Assembly (NCBI RefSeq): GCF_014384795.1
Contig: NZ_JACRSR010000007.1
Coordinates: 4,982-68,981, forward strand
From: Gehongia tenuis
Lineage (GTDB): Bacteria; Bacillota; Clostridia; Christensenellales; NSJ-53
Reading direction: 5' to 3'
Length of the DNA stretch: 64,000 nt
Position numbers and translations under genes: made by a program. A model generated the notes under the pieces. The model ran no database searches and had not been told where the DNA came from. It saw only the letters and a program-made list of their open reading frames with translations. Below are positions 44,767 through 52,545 of this stretch, piece after piece (the first letter of the stretch is position 1; each line of letters begins with the position of its first letter).

Positions 44767-45345
44767 TTATTGATTCAACTTCTGTAAGGCCTTCACCACA
44801 GGAATGGTCACAATCACCGCCACCGCTGCCTCAGGCAGCCCATTGGTGGCTCCCACGGTGGCCAGGGTCCCGATCACCGCGCCCACGGTCATGCCAAATC
44901 CTTCAGCAACCTTGTCCGCTCCCAAAAGTATGATGAGTCCGAGAAAAAAGACGGTGTTGGTGAGCGAACCCACCGCTGCCGAGATGCCGATGGACAGTGC
45001 TGGCTTCAGTCTTTGGCAGGCCCGATACACCAGCCAAGTGGTCAGCGGAATGAGAAGCCTTGGCAGAAATACGCTGGTGTAAAGCACCAGCGGCTGGTCC
45101 AGCAGGGGTACCAGCAGAGCCGGCGGCGCCGTCAGCGCCTTGATGAGGCTGGTGACGCCAAACGCAAGACCCAGAATGAGCCCAGGTTTTAGTCCAAGCA
45201 CCAGCGTTCCCACCACCACTGGGATACACATGAGGGTGATCTCGATGGCTCCAATGGGGATGTAGCCAAGGGGCGTCAGTCCGAGGATCACCGTCAGTGC
45301 GATCATCAGTGCCAAAGTCGTGAGTGTTTTTGCCTTCATTTTCAT
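44767..45345 (-). CDS. ECF transporter S component (probable pantothenate type)
   Basis: A 192-residue membrane protein with six hydrophobic segments and the N-terminal motif TTLALMIALTVILGLTPLGYIPIG characteristic of ECF substrate-binding subunits. It needs a shared EcfAA'T module encoded elsewhere. The specificity is inferred from position: the next gene is pantothenate kinase, so pantothenate is likely. Start at 45345, GGAGGG 6 bases upstream. Confidence 0.87.
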   Translation of the reverse strand: MKMKAKTLTTLALMIALTVILGLTPLGYIPIGAIEITLMCIPVVVGTLVLGLKPGLILGLAFGVTSLIKALTAPPALLVPLLDQPLVLYTSVFLPRLLIPLTTWLVYRACQRLKPALSIGISAAVGSLTNTVFFLGLIILLGADKVAEGFGMTVGAVIGTLATVGATNGLPEAAVAVIVTIPVVKALQKLNQ

Positions 45346-45438
45346 GTTGATCCCTCCGTTCAAGTTCCTTTTGGATACCTGACGATACCATAAAGATTAT
45401 CTCAGTCCAGTTCCCTTGCGGGATACCGGCTTTGACCG

Positions 45439-45846
45439 TTATTGAATGGTGAAGGGCAGCCTCAGCACGGGATCAGCTTCGCTGGCAAGATAGATCCTGA
45501 CCTCATAACTTCCCGCCGTCCAGCCGTTGACATCGGGTTTCAGCTGGGAGTTGAGGTAGGAATCCTCCTTTACTTCCACCTTGGCCGTGTCAATCGTCTC
45601 GTTTTGATCGACGAACACCCATTCAAAGCGCACTTCCGTGGCGTCCTTGATGTGCGTCGCCTCGCAGGTCGCAACAAGGGCCGGCGCGTCCAGCGCATAG
45701 CTCTCCACCGAGTCCTGAGGCTTTCCCGTGGAGTCGATGCCCGTGGTCATTGCACCGTTTACCAGCTTCGGCTTCACAAGGCCGCAGCCTGCCAGCGCCG
45801 CCATCAGAAAGGCCAGCGTCAAAATCCAGCAAACCCGCCGATTCAC
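45439..45846 (-). CDS. Lipoprotein of unknown function
   Basis: A 135-residue predicted lipoprotein: signal MNRRVCWILTLAFLMAALAGC with lipobox LAGC. It is followed by a single beta-rich domain containing VATCEATHIKDATEVRFEWVFVD and GWTAGSYEVRIYLASEADPVLRLPF, an Ig-like or bacterial adhesin-like strand pattern. Function unknown. I prefer the GTG at 45846 (AAGGGGG 8 bases upstream) over the ATG at 45852. Confidence 0.78.
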   Translation of the reverse strand: MNRRVCWILTLAFLMAALAGCGLVKPKLVNGAMTTGIDSTGKPQDSVESYALDAPALVATCEATHIKDATEVRFEWVFVDQNETIDTAKVEVKEDSYLNSQLKPDVNGWTAGSYEVRIYLASEADPVLRLPFTIQ

Positions 45847-45915
45847 GGCCATCACCCCCTTAGGTTTTTTTCATTATATCCCACCAAATCCTATTCCCGC
45901 AACCGTTTCCAGCAA

Positions 45916-45942
45916 AGAAAAACTCCCCGCTTTCGCGGAGAG
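45916..45942 (-). terminator. Terminator after the TspO gene
   Basis: CTCTCCGC/GCGGGGAG stem with GAAA loop (45923-45942), followed on the minus strand by TTTTTCTTT. Confidence 0.85.
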
Positions 45943-45962
45943 CTTCATTTCATTCAAATCCT

Positions 45963-46430
45963 TCAAAGGTTGAGCATGTAGATGGAGTAATTGATCACCG
46001 TCGCAAAACCCACCCAGCCCAGATAGGCGTACAGAAGATAGGATGCTGTTCGGTCCACAGCATGGGTCTTTCGGATAAGAATCACGATGGTGATGAAGAC
46101 CAGCACGATGTCAATCAGCGACAAAAGCGGATTGTGAAGCCGGAAAAAGAGATAATTCCAAATTACATTGAAAAAGCCGTTCAATGCAAAATAGCCATAG
46201 AGCTTTTTCCGCTCCGGTTTTCCTGTCAGGCACACGCGGACAAGCGCATAGGCAATGAGCCCGTAGATCACCGCCCAGGCGGCGCCAAAGGCCCAGGGCG
46301 GCGGCTGAAATACCGGCTTGATGAGATTGATATACCATTGCGAATGGGTGTCCACCCCCAGCGTGGCGATGCCGGCCAGGGCCAGCACGATGGCGATGGG
46401 AAAGACAATGCAGCGGGTTTTCGTTTTCAT
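45963..46430 (-). CDS. TspO/MBR-family membrane protein
   Basis: A 155-residue, five-helix TspO (translocator-protein/benzodiazepine-receptor) homologue. WYINLIKPVFQPPPWAFGAAWAVIYGLIAYALV and the FNVIWNYLFFRLHNPLLSLIDIV segment are conserved. TspO proteins bind porphyrins and affect tetrapyrrole and stress responses; the role in anaerobes is not clear. ATG start at 46430 with TTGGAGGGACAAT upstream. Divergent from glycerate kinase. Confidence 0.92.
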   Translation of the reverse strand: MKTKTRCIVFPIAIVLALAGIATLGVDTHSQWYINLIKPVFQPPPWAFGAAWAVIYGLIAYALVRVCLTGKPERKKLYGYFALNGFFNVIWNYLFFRLHNPLLSLIDIVLVFITIVILIRKTHAVDRTASYLLYAYLGWVGFATVINYSIYMLNL

Positions 46431-46467
46431 ATTGTCCCTCCAATTGTTTTTGATCCTCTTTAATGTA

Positions 46468-46476
46468 TGCTATAAT
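46468..46476 (+). promoter_or_regulatory. Extended -10 promoter for the glycerate kinase gene
   Basis: TGCTATAAT (46468-46476), with a weak -35 TTGATC at 46450-46455 (15-bp spacer), 45 bases before the ATG. Confidence 0.55.
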
Positions 46477-46520
46477 GGGAGTGCTCATTCACGGGTAAGT
46501 ATTACCAAGGAGGACATTTC

Positions 46521-47639
46521 ATGCGCATTGTTGCGGTTCCGGATTCTTTTAAAGGCTGCCTTTCCGCAGTGGAGGCGGCGGATGCTATTGAAAAGGGTGC
46601 TCGCCTCGCCTGTCCCGATGCTGAGGTCATCAAAGTACCCATGGCCGACGGCGGCGAAGGCACGGTGGATGCCCTTGTTATGGCGGCTGGCGGACGCCGG
46701 GTCGCCTGCAGGGCTCTCGATCCTCTGGGACGAGAGATCGAGTCCTTTTACGGATTGATTGACGAGGGAAGGACCGCTGTGATCGAAATGGCCGCGGCGT
46801 CCGGCCTTCCCCTGCTCCAAAAGGACGAGCTGAATCCTTTGAAGGCTTCGACCTATGGAACGGGCCAGCTGATTGCACATGCTCTGGATCGCGGGGTGGA
46901 GCGCATTATCATCGGCATCGGCGGCAGCGCCACCAATGACGGCGGATTGGGGATGGCCAAAGCCCTTGGCGCGAGGTTCAGCGGTGAGAACGGTGAGGCG
47001 GGCGAGGGCGGCGGTGCGCTTGCAGCCGTCACAGCTGTGGACGTCTCCGCTCTTCACCCAAGGCTCCGGGAAGTTGCCATCGAAGCCGCCTGTGACGTAA
47101 CCAATCCCCTTTGCGGGCCGAAGGGTGCTTCCGCCGTGTTCGGCCCCCAGAAGGGCGCGGATGAGGCCATGATAAAACAGCTGGACGCGGGCCTCGCCCA
47201 TTATGCCAGCATCTTAAAGCGGGATCTGGGCAGGGATATTGAGAACGTTCCTGGCAGCGGTGCTGCCGGCGGTCTTGGCGGCGGACTCATGGCTTTTTTG
47301 AATGCGAGGCTTTTGCCCGGCATCGATATCATCACCGGGGCCGCCGGTCTGGCCGAAAAGATTCAAAGTGCGGACCTGGTCATCACCGGCGAGGGCCGAA
47401 CCGATGAACAGACCCTCTATGGCAAGGTTCCTTCCGGCGTTGCCAAGCTGGCTCATGGGGTCCCGGTGGTCTGCCTTTCCGGCGGGCTTCTGGAAGGCTA
47501 CCAAGCATTGTATCAACATGGCGTCACCGCCGTATTCAGTATTGCCCAGCGTCCCGTCACTCTGGAGGAAGCGATGGAGCATTCCGCCGAATGGCTGGCC
47601 CAGTGCACACAAGCGATTGTACGCCTTATGAATCGTTAG
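46521..47639 (+). CDS. Glycerate kinase (GarK/GlxK family)
   Basis: A 372-residue glycerate 2-kinase type I. N-terminus MRIVAVPDSFKGCLSAVEAADAIEKG, MADGGEGTVDALV, the IIIGIGGSATNDGGLGMAKALGARF phosphate loop, GAAGGLGGGLMAFLNARLLPGID and ITGEGRTDEQTLYGKVPSGVAKLA. It phosphorylates D-glycerate, linking glycerate or glyoxylate use to glycolysis. ATG start with AAGGAGG 7 bases upstream; single-gene unit with its own promoter. Confidence 0.95.
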   Translation: MRIVAVPDSFKGCLSAVEAADAIEKGARLACPDAEVIKVPMADGGEGTVDALVMAAGGRRVACRALDPLGREIESFYGLIDEGRTAVIEMAAASGLPLLQKDELNPLKASTYGTGQLIAHALDRGVERIIIGIGGSATNDGGLGMAKALGARFSGENGEAGEGGGALAAVTAVDVSALHPRLREVAIEAACDVTNPLCGPKGASAVFGPQKGADEAMIKQLDAGLAHYASILKRDLGRDIENVPGSGAAGGLGGGLMAFLNARLLPGIDIITGAAGLAEKIQSADLVITGEGRTDEQTLYGKVPSGVAKLAHGVPVVCLSGGLLEGYQALYQHGVTAVFSIAQRPVTLEEAMEHSAEWLAQCTQAIVRLMNR

Positions 47640-47711
47640 AAAAGCGCTTTTCACCCCGATTCCATTGTGGTATGCTGTCCCTAGGTCCAATCAAAAGAGG
47701 AGGGTTCACTT

Positions 47712-47999
47712 ATGATTACCATTGTAGCCAAGTTCATCATCAAAAAGGAATGCGTTGACGAGTTCAAGAAACTGGCCTGGGAGCTGGTGGTGGGCAGCCG
47801 GAACGAAGCCGGCAACGTCTCCTACAATCTTTATCAGGACCGCGCCAACCCGGGAGTTCTGACCTTCATCGAGCAGTGGAAGGATGAGGCGGCCATCGAT
47901 TTCCACAACGCCACCGAACACTTCACCTCGGCCATTGCGGCCATGGAGCCTTTGGAGGAGGCAGCCCCGGAGATCAATCAATACGACCAGCTGTCCTAA
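47712..47999 (+). CDS. Antibiotic-biosynthesis-monooxygenase (ABM) fold protein, YgiN-like
   Basis: A 95-residue dimeric alpha-beta barrel: TIVAKFIIKKECVDEFKKLAWELVVGSRNEAGNVSYNLYQDRANPGVLTFIEQWKDEAAIDFHNATEHF fits the ABM family. Relatives include quinol monooxygenase YgiN and haem-degrading proteins. The substrate here is unknown and an oxygenase role is uncertain in an anaerobe. ATG start with GAGGAGGG upstream; a terminator follows. Confidence 0.9.
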   Translation: MITIVAKFIIKKECVDEFKKLAWELVVGSRNEAGNVSYNLYQDRANPGVLTFIEQWKDEAAIDFHNATEHFTSAIAAMEPLEEAAPEINQYDQLS

Positions 48000-48006
48000 A
48001 AAAGCC

Positions 48007-48033
48007 AAAGGGCCTCTTCGGAGGCCCTTTCCT
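48007..48033 (+). terminator. Terminator after the ABM-fold gene
   Basis: AAAGGGCCTC-TTCG-GAGGCCCTTT, a perfect 10-bp stem with a UUCG tetraloop; the T-tract is short (its three T are part of the stem, then CCTGTT). Confidence 0.75.
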
Positions 48034-48034
48034 G

Positions 48035-48062
48035 TTGACAAAAACCCTAGGTTTGTTACAAT
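48035..48062 (+). promoter_or_regulatory. Sigma-A promoter for the glyS leader
   Basis: TTGACA (48035-48040), 16 bp, TACAAT (48057-48062). Confidence 0.75.
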
Positions 48063-48067
48063 AAAGG

Positions 48068-48260
48068 AAGTTTCATATGCGCGGGGAAAAGCAGGAGTAT
48101 CCATGGCAGGGCATAAAGCGATCCGGGGAAGGTGCAAGCCCGGAGGCAACGTATGGAGAACGGCGGCTTGGAGCGCAGTCGATCAAAGAGGGCCAAAAGC
48201 CAACAAGGGTGGAACCGCGGGAGTGCTCCCGTCCCTTGGGTGGGAGGTTCCTTTTTTATT
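48068..48260 (+). promoter_or_regulatory. T-box riboswitch (glycine) controlling glyS
   Basis: A leader of about 190 nt. The T-box proper, GGGTGGAACCGCGG (48207-48220), is unmistakable. Its TGGA pairs with a UCCA tRNA end, as in tRNA-Gly. Stem I shows TCCAT/ATGGA pairing, an AGCGATCCGGGG...AAGCCCGG distal arm, and a GGC triplet (48145-48147) placed like a glycine specifier. The terminator is GGAACC/GGTTCC ending in TTTTTT at 48257. Uncharged tRNA-Gly should stabilise the antiterminator and switch on glyS. Confidence 0.92.
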
Positions 48261-48283
48261 TTACATTTTCGGGAGGTAGGACA

Positions 48284-49678
48284 ATGGCGGCAAACAATGA
48301 AAAATCCATGGAATCCATCATCGCCCTGTGCAAGGGCAGGGGCTTCATCTATGCGGGCAGCGAGATCTACGGCGGGCTCGCCAATTCCTGGGACTACGGT
48401 CCTTTGGGCTCCGAGCTTAAAAACAATGTCAAAAAAGCCTGGCATAAGAAATTCGTACAGGAGTCTCCCTACAACGTGGCAATCGATGCGGCGATTCTGA
48501 TGAATCCCCGCACCTGGGAGGCGTCCGGTCATATCGGCGGATTCTCCGATCCTCTCATGGACTGCAAGGAATGCAAGACCCGCCACCGGGCCGATAAGCT
48601 TATCGAGGATTATCAGATGGCCCAGGGTGAGGAGGCCAACACCAACGGCTGGGACAAGGACCGGATGGAAGCTTATATCGAGGAAGTGCAGCTCCCCTGC
48701 CCAAGCTGCGGCAAACACAACTTCACGCCCATCCGTCAGTTTAATCTCATGTTCAAGACGTTCCAGGGTGTGACCGAGGACACCGCCTCCACCATCTATC
48801 TGCGTCCTGAGACGGCTCAGGGGATCTTTGTCAACTTCAAAAACGTGCAGCGCACCACCCGCAAGCGGGTTCCCTTTGGCATCGCCCAGATCGGAAAATC
48901 CTTCCGCAACGAGATCACCCCCGGCAACTTCATCTTCCGCACCCGGGAGTTTGAACAGATGGAGCTGGAATTTTTCTGCAAGCCCGGCGAGGATCTGGAA
49001 TGGTTCCACTACTGGAAGGATTTCTGCTTTAACTGGCTGAAGAGCCTTGGCGTGAAGGAAGATCATCTGCGGCTCAGGGATCATGCCAAGGAGGAGCTGT
49101 CCCACTACAGCAAAGCCACCACCGATATCGAGTTCCTGTTCCCCTTCGGCTGGGGCGAACTTTGGGGCATAGCTGACCGCACGGATTTTGATCTCAAACA
49201 GCATATGACCTTCAGCGGCGAGAGCCTGGAATACATGGATCCCACCACCAACGAGCGATATGTTCCTTACTGCATCGAGCCCTCCCTGGGTGCCGACCGC
49301 GTACTGCTGGCTTTCCTCAGTGACGCCTATGAGGAGGAACCGTTGGAGGGCGGCGACACCCGTACGGTGCTTCACCTTCACCCCTACCTTGCGCCCATCA
49401 AGGTCGCCGTGCTTCCCCTGCAAAAGAAGCTGGGCGAGAAGGGCCGAGAGGTCTTTGCCATGCTGGCCAAGGAATTCCGGGTGGATTACGACGAGACGGG
49501 CAGCATCGGCAAGCGTTACCGCCGTCAGGACGAGATTGGAACGCCCTACTGCGTCACCGTGGACTTCGAAACGCTGGAAGAGGGCACCGTCACCATTCGG
49601 GAACGGGATACCATGCAGCAGATCCGCGTACCCCTTGAAGGGTTGACCGATTATTTCCGCGAGCATTTGGCATTCTAA
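48284..49678 (+). CDS. glyS: Glycyl-tRNA synthetase, homodimeric (alpha2) type
   Basis: A 464-residue class II synthetase. N-terminal [47 protein letters not shown] and CPSCGKHNF zinc elements. Motif 2 is [25 protein letters not shown] and motif 3 [15 protein letters not shown]; an anticodon-binding domain ends the protein. It charges tRNA-Gly. ATG at 48284 follows GGGAGGTAGG; the in-frame extension to 48077 crosses the T-box and is not coding. Regulated by the T-box leader. Confidence 0.97.
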   Translation: MAANNEKSMESIIALCKGRGFIYAGSEIYGGLANSWDYGPLGSELKNNVKKAWHKKFVQESPYNVAIDAAILMNPRTWEASGHIGGFSDPLMDCKECKTRHRADKLIEDYQMAQGEEANTNGWDKDRMEAYIEEVQLPCPSCGKHNFTPIRQFNLMFKTFQGVTEDTASTIYLRPETAQGIFVNFKNVQRTTRKRVPFGIAQIGKSFRNEITPGNFIFRTREFEQMELEFFCKPGEDLEWFHYWKDFCFNWLKSLGVKEDHLRLRDHAKEELSHYSKATTDIEFLFPFGWGELWGIADRTDFDLKQHMTFSGESLEYMDPTTNERYVPYCIEPSLGADRVLLAFLSDAYEEEPLEGGDTRTVLHLHPYLAPIKVAVLPLQKKLGEKGREVFAMLAKEFRVDYDETGSIGKRYRRQDEIGTPYCVTVDFETLEEGTVTIRERDTMQQIRVPLEGLTDYFREHLAF

Positions 49679-49689
49679 ATGGATAAATA

Positions 49690-49716
49690 AAAAGGCGGCC
49701 TCTAGGCCGCCTTTCT
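49690..49716. terminator. Bidirectional terminator between glyS and rsfS
   Basis: AAGGCGGCC/GGCCGCCTT stem with a 4-base loop (49692-49713), flanked by an A-run and a T-rich stretch. Confidence 0.88.
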
Positions 49717-50076
49717 TTATGCATCCTGCTGATGGTACTGGCTTCGGTTCTCGCCGTCAGTCCACAGCCTTTCAAGATCATAGAACTGCCGCTCCTCCGT
49801 ATGGAACAGATGAACGATAATGCTGCCGTAGTCCATGACGATCCACCGGCCGCCCTCGTAGCCATCCTTGCGGAAAACAGGCATACCCGCCTCATCCATG
49901 GCGTTTTCAAGCTCATCGCACAGGGCTTTCACCTGCAGCGTCGACCTTCCCGAAGCGATCACGAAATAATCCGCGATTATGGTCAGCTTGCCAATTTCAA
50001 TGGTCTCAATGTCCAGCGCCTTCTTGTCATCCAGCACTTCACAGATCTTATCCACCCACTGTTTGATATTCTCCAT
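49717..50076 (-). CDS. rsfS: Ribosome silencing factor
   Basis: A 119-residue RsfS/Iojap protein: ALDIETIEIGKLTIIADYFVIASGRSTLQVKALCDELENAMDEAG followed by GRWIVMDYGSIIVHLFHTEERQFYDLERLW, which covers most of the family consensus. It binds L14 of the large subunit and blocks subunit joining during starvation. Last gene of the nadD-yqeK-rsfS run; ATG with GGAGG 7 bases upstream. Confidence 0.95.
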   Translation of the reverse strand: MENIKQWVDKICEVLDDKKALDIETIEIGKLTIIADYFVIASGRSTLQVKALCDELENAMDEAGMPVFRKDGYEGGRWIVMDYGSIIVHLFHTEERQFYDLERLWTDGENRSQYHQQDA

Positions 50077-50079
50077 CGG

Positions 50080-50637
50080 TTACCTCCTCACGATTTCGTT
50101 GTAAGCCTCCAGCACCCTGGGGTGTATGGGGGCATTTTTTTCAAATAAATAGTCCACTGTTTGCCGGATCGCTGCCAGCACCACGAGGTTGAGTCCCTCC
50201 TCCGCCTTGGCCCGAAGGGCCTCCACGCCGGGATAGTCCCGGCCCGGCTCCAAATAATCGGCCACAAAAATGATCTTGTCGAGGGTCGACATTCCCGCCT
50301 TGCCCACGGTGTGGCATTCGATGGCCTCAAGAATTTCCGGATCCGTGATTTCAAGATCCCTCCGCACCATCGCCGCCGCCACGTAACCATGAAGGATATC
50401 CGGGGATGCCGTTTCCACAGCGTCCGGCGTTCGTCCCGCCTCCCGTGCGGCGGAAAGATAGCTTTCCTTCGGAAGGCCCTTCGCCGCGTCATGGAGCAGT
50501 CCCGCGGCATAGGCTTTATTCTCATCGGCGCCGTAACGCTTTGCAAGCAGTACGGCGGTTTCCGCCACCCCAATGCTGTGCTTGAGCCGTTTTGGCTTCA
50601 GCCGCGCCTTTAGGTATTCCATCCATTCAGCCTTCAT
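50080..50637 (-). CDS. yqeK: HD-domain diadenosine-tetraphosphate hydrolase, YqeK family
   Basis: A 185-residue HD-domain phosphohydrolase: KRLKHSIGVAETAVLLAKRYGADENKAYAAGLLHDAAKGLPKE gives the first His and the HD pair, DILHGYVAAAMV the next His, and IFVADYLEPGRDYPGVEALR the last Asp. YqeK cleaves Ap4A symmetrically. The start is uncertain: ATG at 50637 gives the family's usual length, while a TTG at 50653-50655 overlaps the nadD stop. Position between nadD and rsfS is the conserved Bacillota order. Confidence 0.92.
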   Translation of the reverse strand: MKAEWMEYLKARLKPKRLKHSIGVAETAVLLAKRYGADENKAYAAGLLHDAAKGLPKESYLSAAREAGRTPDAVETASPDILHGYVAAAMVRRDLEITDPEILEAIECHTVGKAGMSTLDKIIFVADYLEPGRDYPGVEALRAKAEEGLNLVVLAAIRQTVDYLFEKNAPIHPRVLEAYNEIVRR

Positions 50638-50651
50638 GGCTTCCGTAATCT

Positions 50652-51236
50652 TCAACGATACAGCCCCCAACGGTCAATATAATCGGCGACGGGTTTGGGC
50701 AGGAGTCCCGCAAGGCTCTCCCGGCGCTTCAGCGCTTCACGCACCTTGGTGGAGGAAACGTCGATCTCCGGAAGATCCAGCAGCGTCAGCCCCACCCCTT
50801 CTTCCTGAAGTTCCTCCATCCGGGCCGTCAGCTTTTCTCTGGCTTCCCCCGGACGGCAAACCACCAAAAACTGGGTCAGCCTCATCGCCTCATGGGCATT
50901 CTTCCAGGTGGTCATCTGAAAGACCGTATCGGCACCCACGATGTAATAAAAAGTATATGCGGGGTACCTCTCTTTGAGTTCCTGAAGGGTATCCACCGTA
51001 TAGGTGACGCCGCCCCGGTCGAGCTCCACTGTGCACACCTTAAAATGCGCTTCATCCCGGATGGCCGCCTCGATCATGGCCGCCCGGTGCCGGCCCTCCA
51101 CCACCTCGTAGGTGGGTTTGTGCGGCGGAATATTGAGTGGCAGAAACCAAACCTCATCCACAACTTTGAGGGCTCCCTTGGCCATATGAAGATGGCCCAT
51201 ATGCACCGGATTGAAGGTGCCCCCGAGAAGTCCCAC
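50652..51236 (-). CDS. nadD: Nicotinate-nucleotide adenylyltransferase
   Basis: A 194-residue NadD. The HxGH loop is GLLGGTFNPVHMGHLHMAK, substrate region VWFLPLNIPPHKPTYEVVEGRHRAAM, and the C-terminal SSTKVREALKRRESLAGLLPKPVADYI matches the ISSTxIR motif. It makes deamido-NAD in NAD synthesis. I place the start at GTG 51236 (AGGGA 7 bases upstream, family-like N-terminus); an in-frame TTG at 51260 would add eight residues. Confidence 0.94.
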   Translation of the reverse strand: MGLLGGTFNPVHMGHLHMAKGALKVVDEVWFLPLNIPPHKPTYEVVEGRHRAAMIEAAIRDEAHFKVCTVELDRGGVTYTVDTLQELKERYPAYTFYYIVGADTVFQMTTWKNAHEAMRLTQFLVVCRPGEAREKLTARMEELQEEGVGLTLLDLPEIDVSSTKVREALKRRESLAGLLPKPVADYIDRWGLYR

Positions 51237-51376
51237 TTTATGGTCCCTGTTGCTCTGCAATGCCAGCCCATCTTTCCTGGTTTTTTTATATTATAAACCA
51301 AATTGACCGAAAGAAAAAGGGCTTGGTCCGTATATCCCGCCGGAAGGCCGTCCAAAATGGGAAAAGGAGGTGCACC

Positions 51377-52270
51377 ATGCCAAGCCCCGATCCCTTTGAA
51401 CTGTATAACCGCCTGCTTCGCTCCAAGCAGTCCCGCTTTGCCCGGGTCCTAGATTTGATCGGAAGCCGCCTTTTTCTTTGGGCGATCACGGCGCTGATTC
51501 TTTACAGCCGCCTGGGAAAGCTGCTGCCTTCCTTTTTGCTTGCCTTGCTGTGGACGGCCTTGATCAGCTGGCTCATCCATTTCATTAAAGTGCGTCAGCG
51601 AAAGAATCAGTTTGAAAAATTCATCAAAGCCGAATCGGAAAAGTATTTTTTGGATGAAATTCTGCTGCTCTCCCCCAAGGCATTGCTGCACCGTCTCCAG
51701 CGGGATCTCACGGAGATGAAAACCTTCGATTCCCTCGAGGAGCGGGATCATCATCTTTTCGCCGTGAAGAACGGCAAAACTTATGCCGTCATGTTTCTGC
51801 CCGCATCCGCCTCCCGGCCGGTGGATGAACGGGATATTCTTTCCTCCTACCGCAAGGCCAAATCCCTCGGTGTCAAGGAACTTGTCATTTACACCACCGG
51901 TACCTTCCACGAGGACGCAAAGCGCATCCGCACCCTCATCAAGGATATTTCCGTTCACTTTCGGGACGGCGGGGTACTGCTTCAAATCATGGGCCTCGCG
52001 GAAGAATCGCTGCCTGAAAGTGCTCTTATTGAGCTTTTGGAGGATAAGCTGCACGCCGTCGAGGTCCATCCCCCGGAACAATTGCCCTGGACTCAGCCCA
52101 AGGCCATAAAGCGCATGCTCGTTTTCGGGGGCGTACTCATGCTTCTATCCTTTTATGTCCCCTATGGGACCTATTACCGTGTCGTGGGCCTTTTGCTTCT
52201 TGGCCTCGGCGCCTTCGGGCTTTTCAAAGGCTTTGTGGCCGAAGCGACCTTATCCAAAAAAAGTCTTTGA
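51377..52270 (+). CDS. Membrane protein of unknown function inserted in the obg-rsfS gene string
   Basis: A 297-residue protein I do not recognise. Two N-terminal TM helices (about 30-70: IGSRLFLWAITALILYSRLG, LPSFLLALLWTALISWLIHF) are followed by a cytosolic domain (80-240), then a final hydrophobic pair (about 248-285). The middle (FDSLEERDHHLFAVKNGKTYAVMFLPASA ... LGVKELVIYTTGTFHEDA) has the strand-helix order of a nuclease-like (PD-(D/E)xK or Mrr) fold, but I cannot identify a catalytic set. ATG at 51377 with AAAAGGAGG 6 bases upstream. Its last 97 bp overlap the end of yhbY on the other strand. Confidence 0.75.
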   Translation: MPSPDPFELYNRLLRSKQSRFARVLDLIGSRLFLWAITALILYSRLGKLLPSFLLALLWTALISWLIHFIKVRQRKNQFEKFIKAESEKYFLDEILLLSPKALLHRLQRDLTEMKTFDSLEERDHHLFAVKNGKTYAVMFLPASASRPVDERDILSSYRKAKSLGVKELVIYTTGTFHEDAKRIRTLIKDISVHFRDGGVLLQIMGLAEESLPESALIELLEDKLHAVEVHPPEQLPWTQPKAIKRMLVFGGVLMLLSFYVPYGTYYRVVGLLLLGLGAFGLFKGFVAEATLSKKSL

Positions 52271-52536
52271 TGATCTTTGGATTTTCTATAGAGCACAAAT
52301 CGACTACCGATCACTTGAACGGGTTCAGCGCCCACAGCATCGCACAGCTCGTCGCACACCTCACGGGCGGATACGTCGCTGGACTGAAGCACAGTGCCCT
52401 TAATGAGTTCTCGCGCCTCCAGCGCGTCATCCACCTGCCGGACCATGTTTTCGCCGATACCTCCCTTGCCCACATGCACGATGGGCTCCAGGTCATTGGC
52501 CAGACCTCGCAAATAGCTTCTTTCCTTACTTGTCAA
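52174..52536 (-). CDS. yhbY: YhbY-family (CRM domain) RNA-binding protein
   Basis: A 120-residue protein. The first about 95 residues form the CRM/YhbY domain: MTSKERSYLRGLANDLEPIVHVGKGGIGENMVRQVDDALEARELIKGTVL, and GSRFVLYRKSKDH. These proteins bind 23S rRNA precursors in 50S assembly. The last about 25 residues (FLDKVASATKPLKSPKAPRPRSKR) are a basic tail beyond the normal family end, read from sequence shared with the opposing gene. TTG start with GAGGGG upstream, 9 bp after obg. Confidence 0.88.
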   Translation of the reverse strand: MTSKERSYLRGLANDLEPIVHVGKGGIGENMVRQVDDALEARELIKGTVLQSSDVSAREVCDELCDAVGAEPVQVIGSRFVLYRKSKDHQRLFLDKVASATKPLKSPKAPRPRSKRPTTR

Positions 52537-52545
52537 ATAATCCCC

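Noticed and set aside
48056..49666. Long minus-strand open frame (536 codons) opposite glyS
   Set aside because: Antisense to an unambiguous glycyl-tRNA synthetase gene and its T-box. Product has no recognisable motif; a by-product of GC-rich codon bias.
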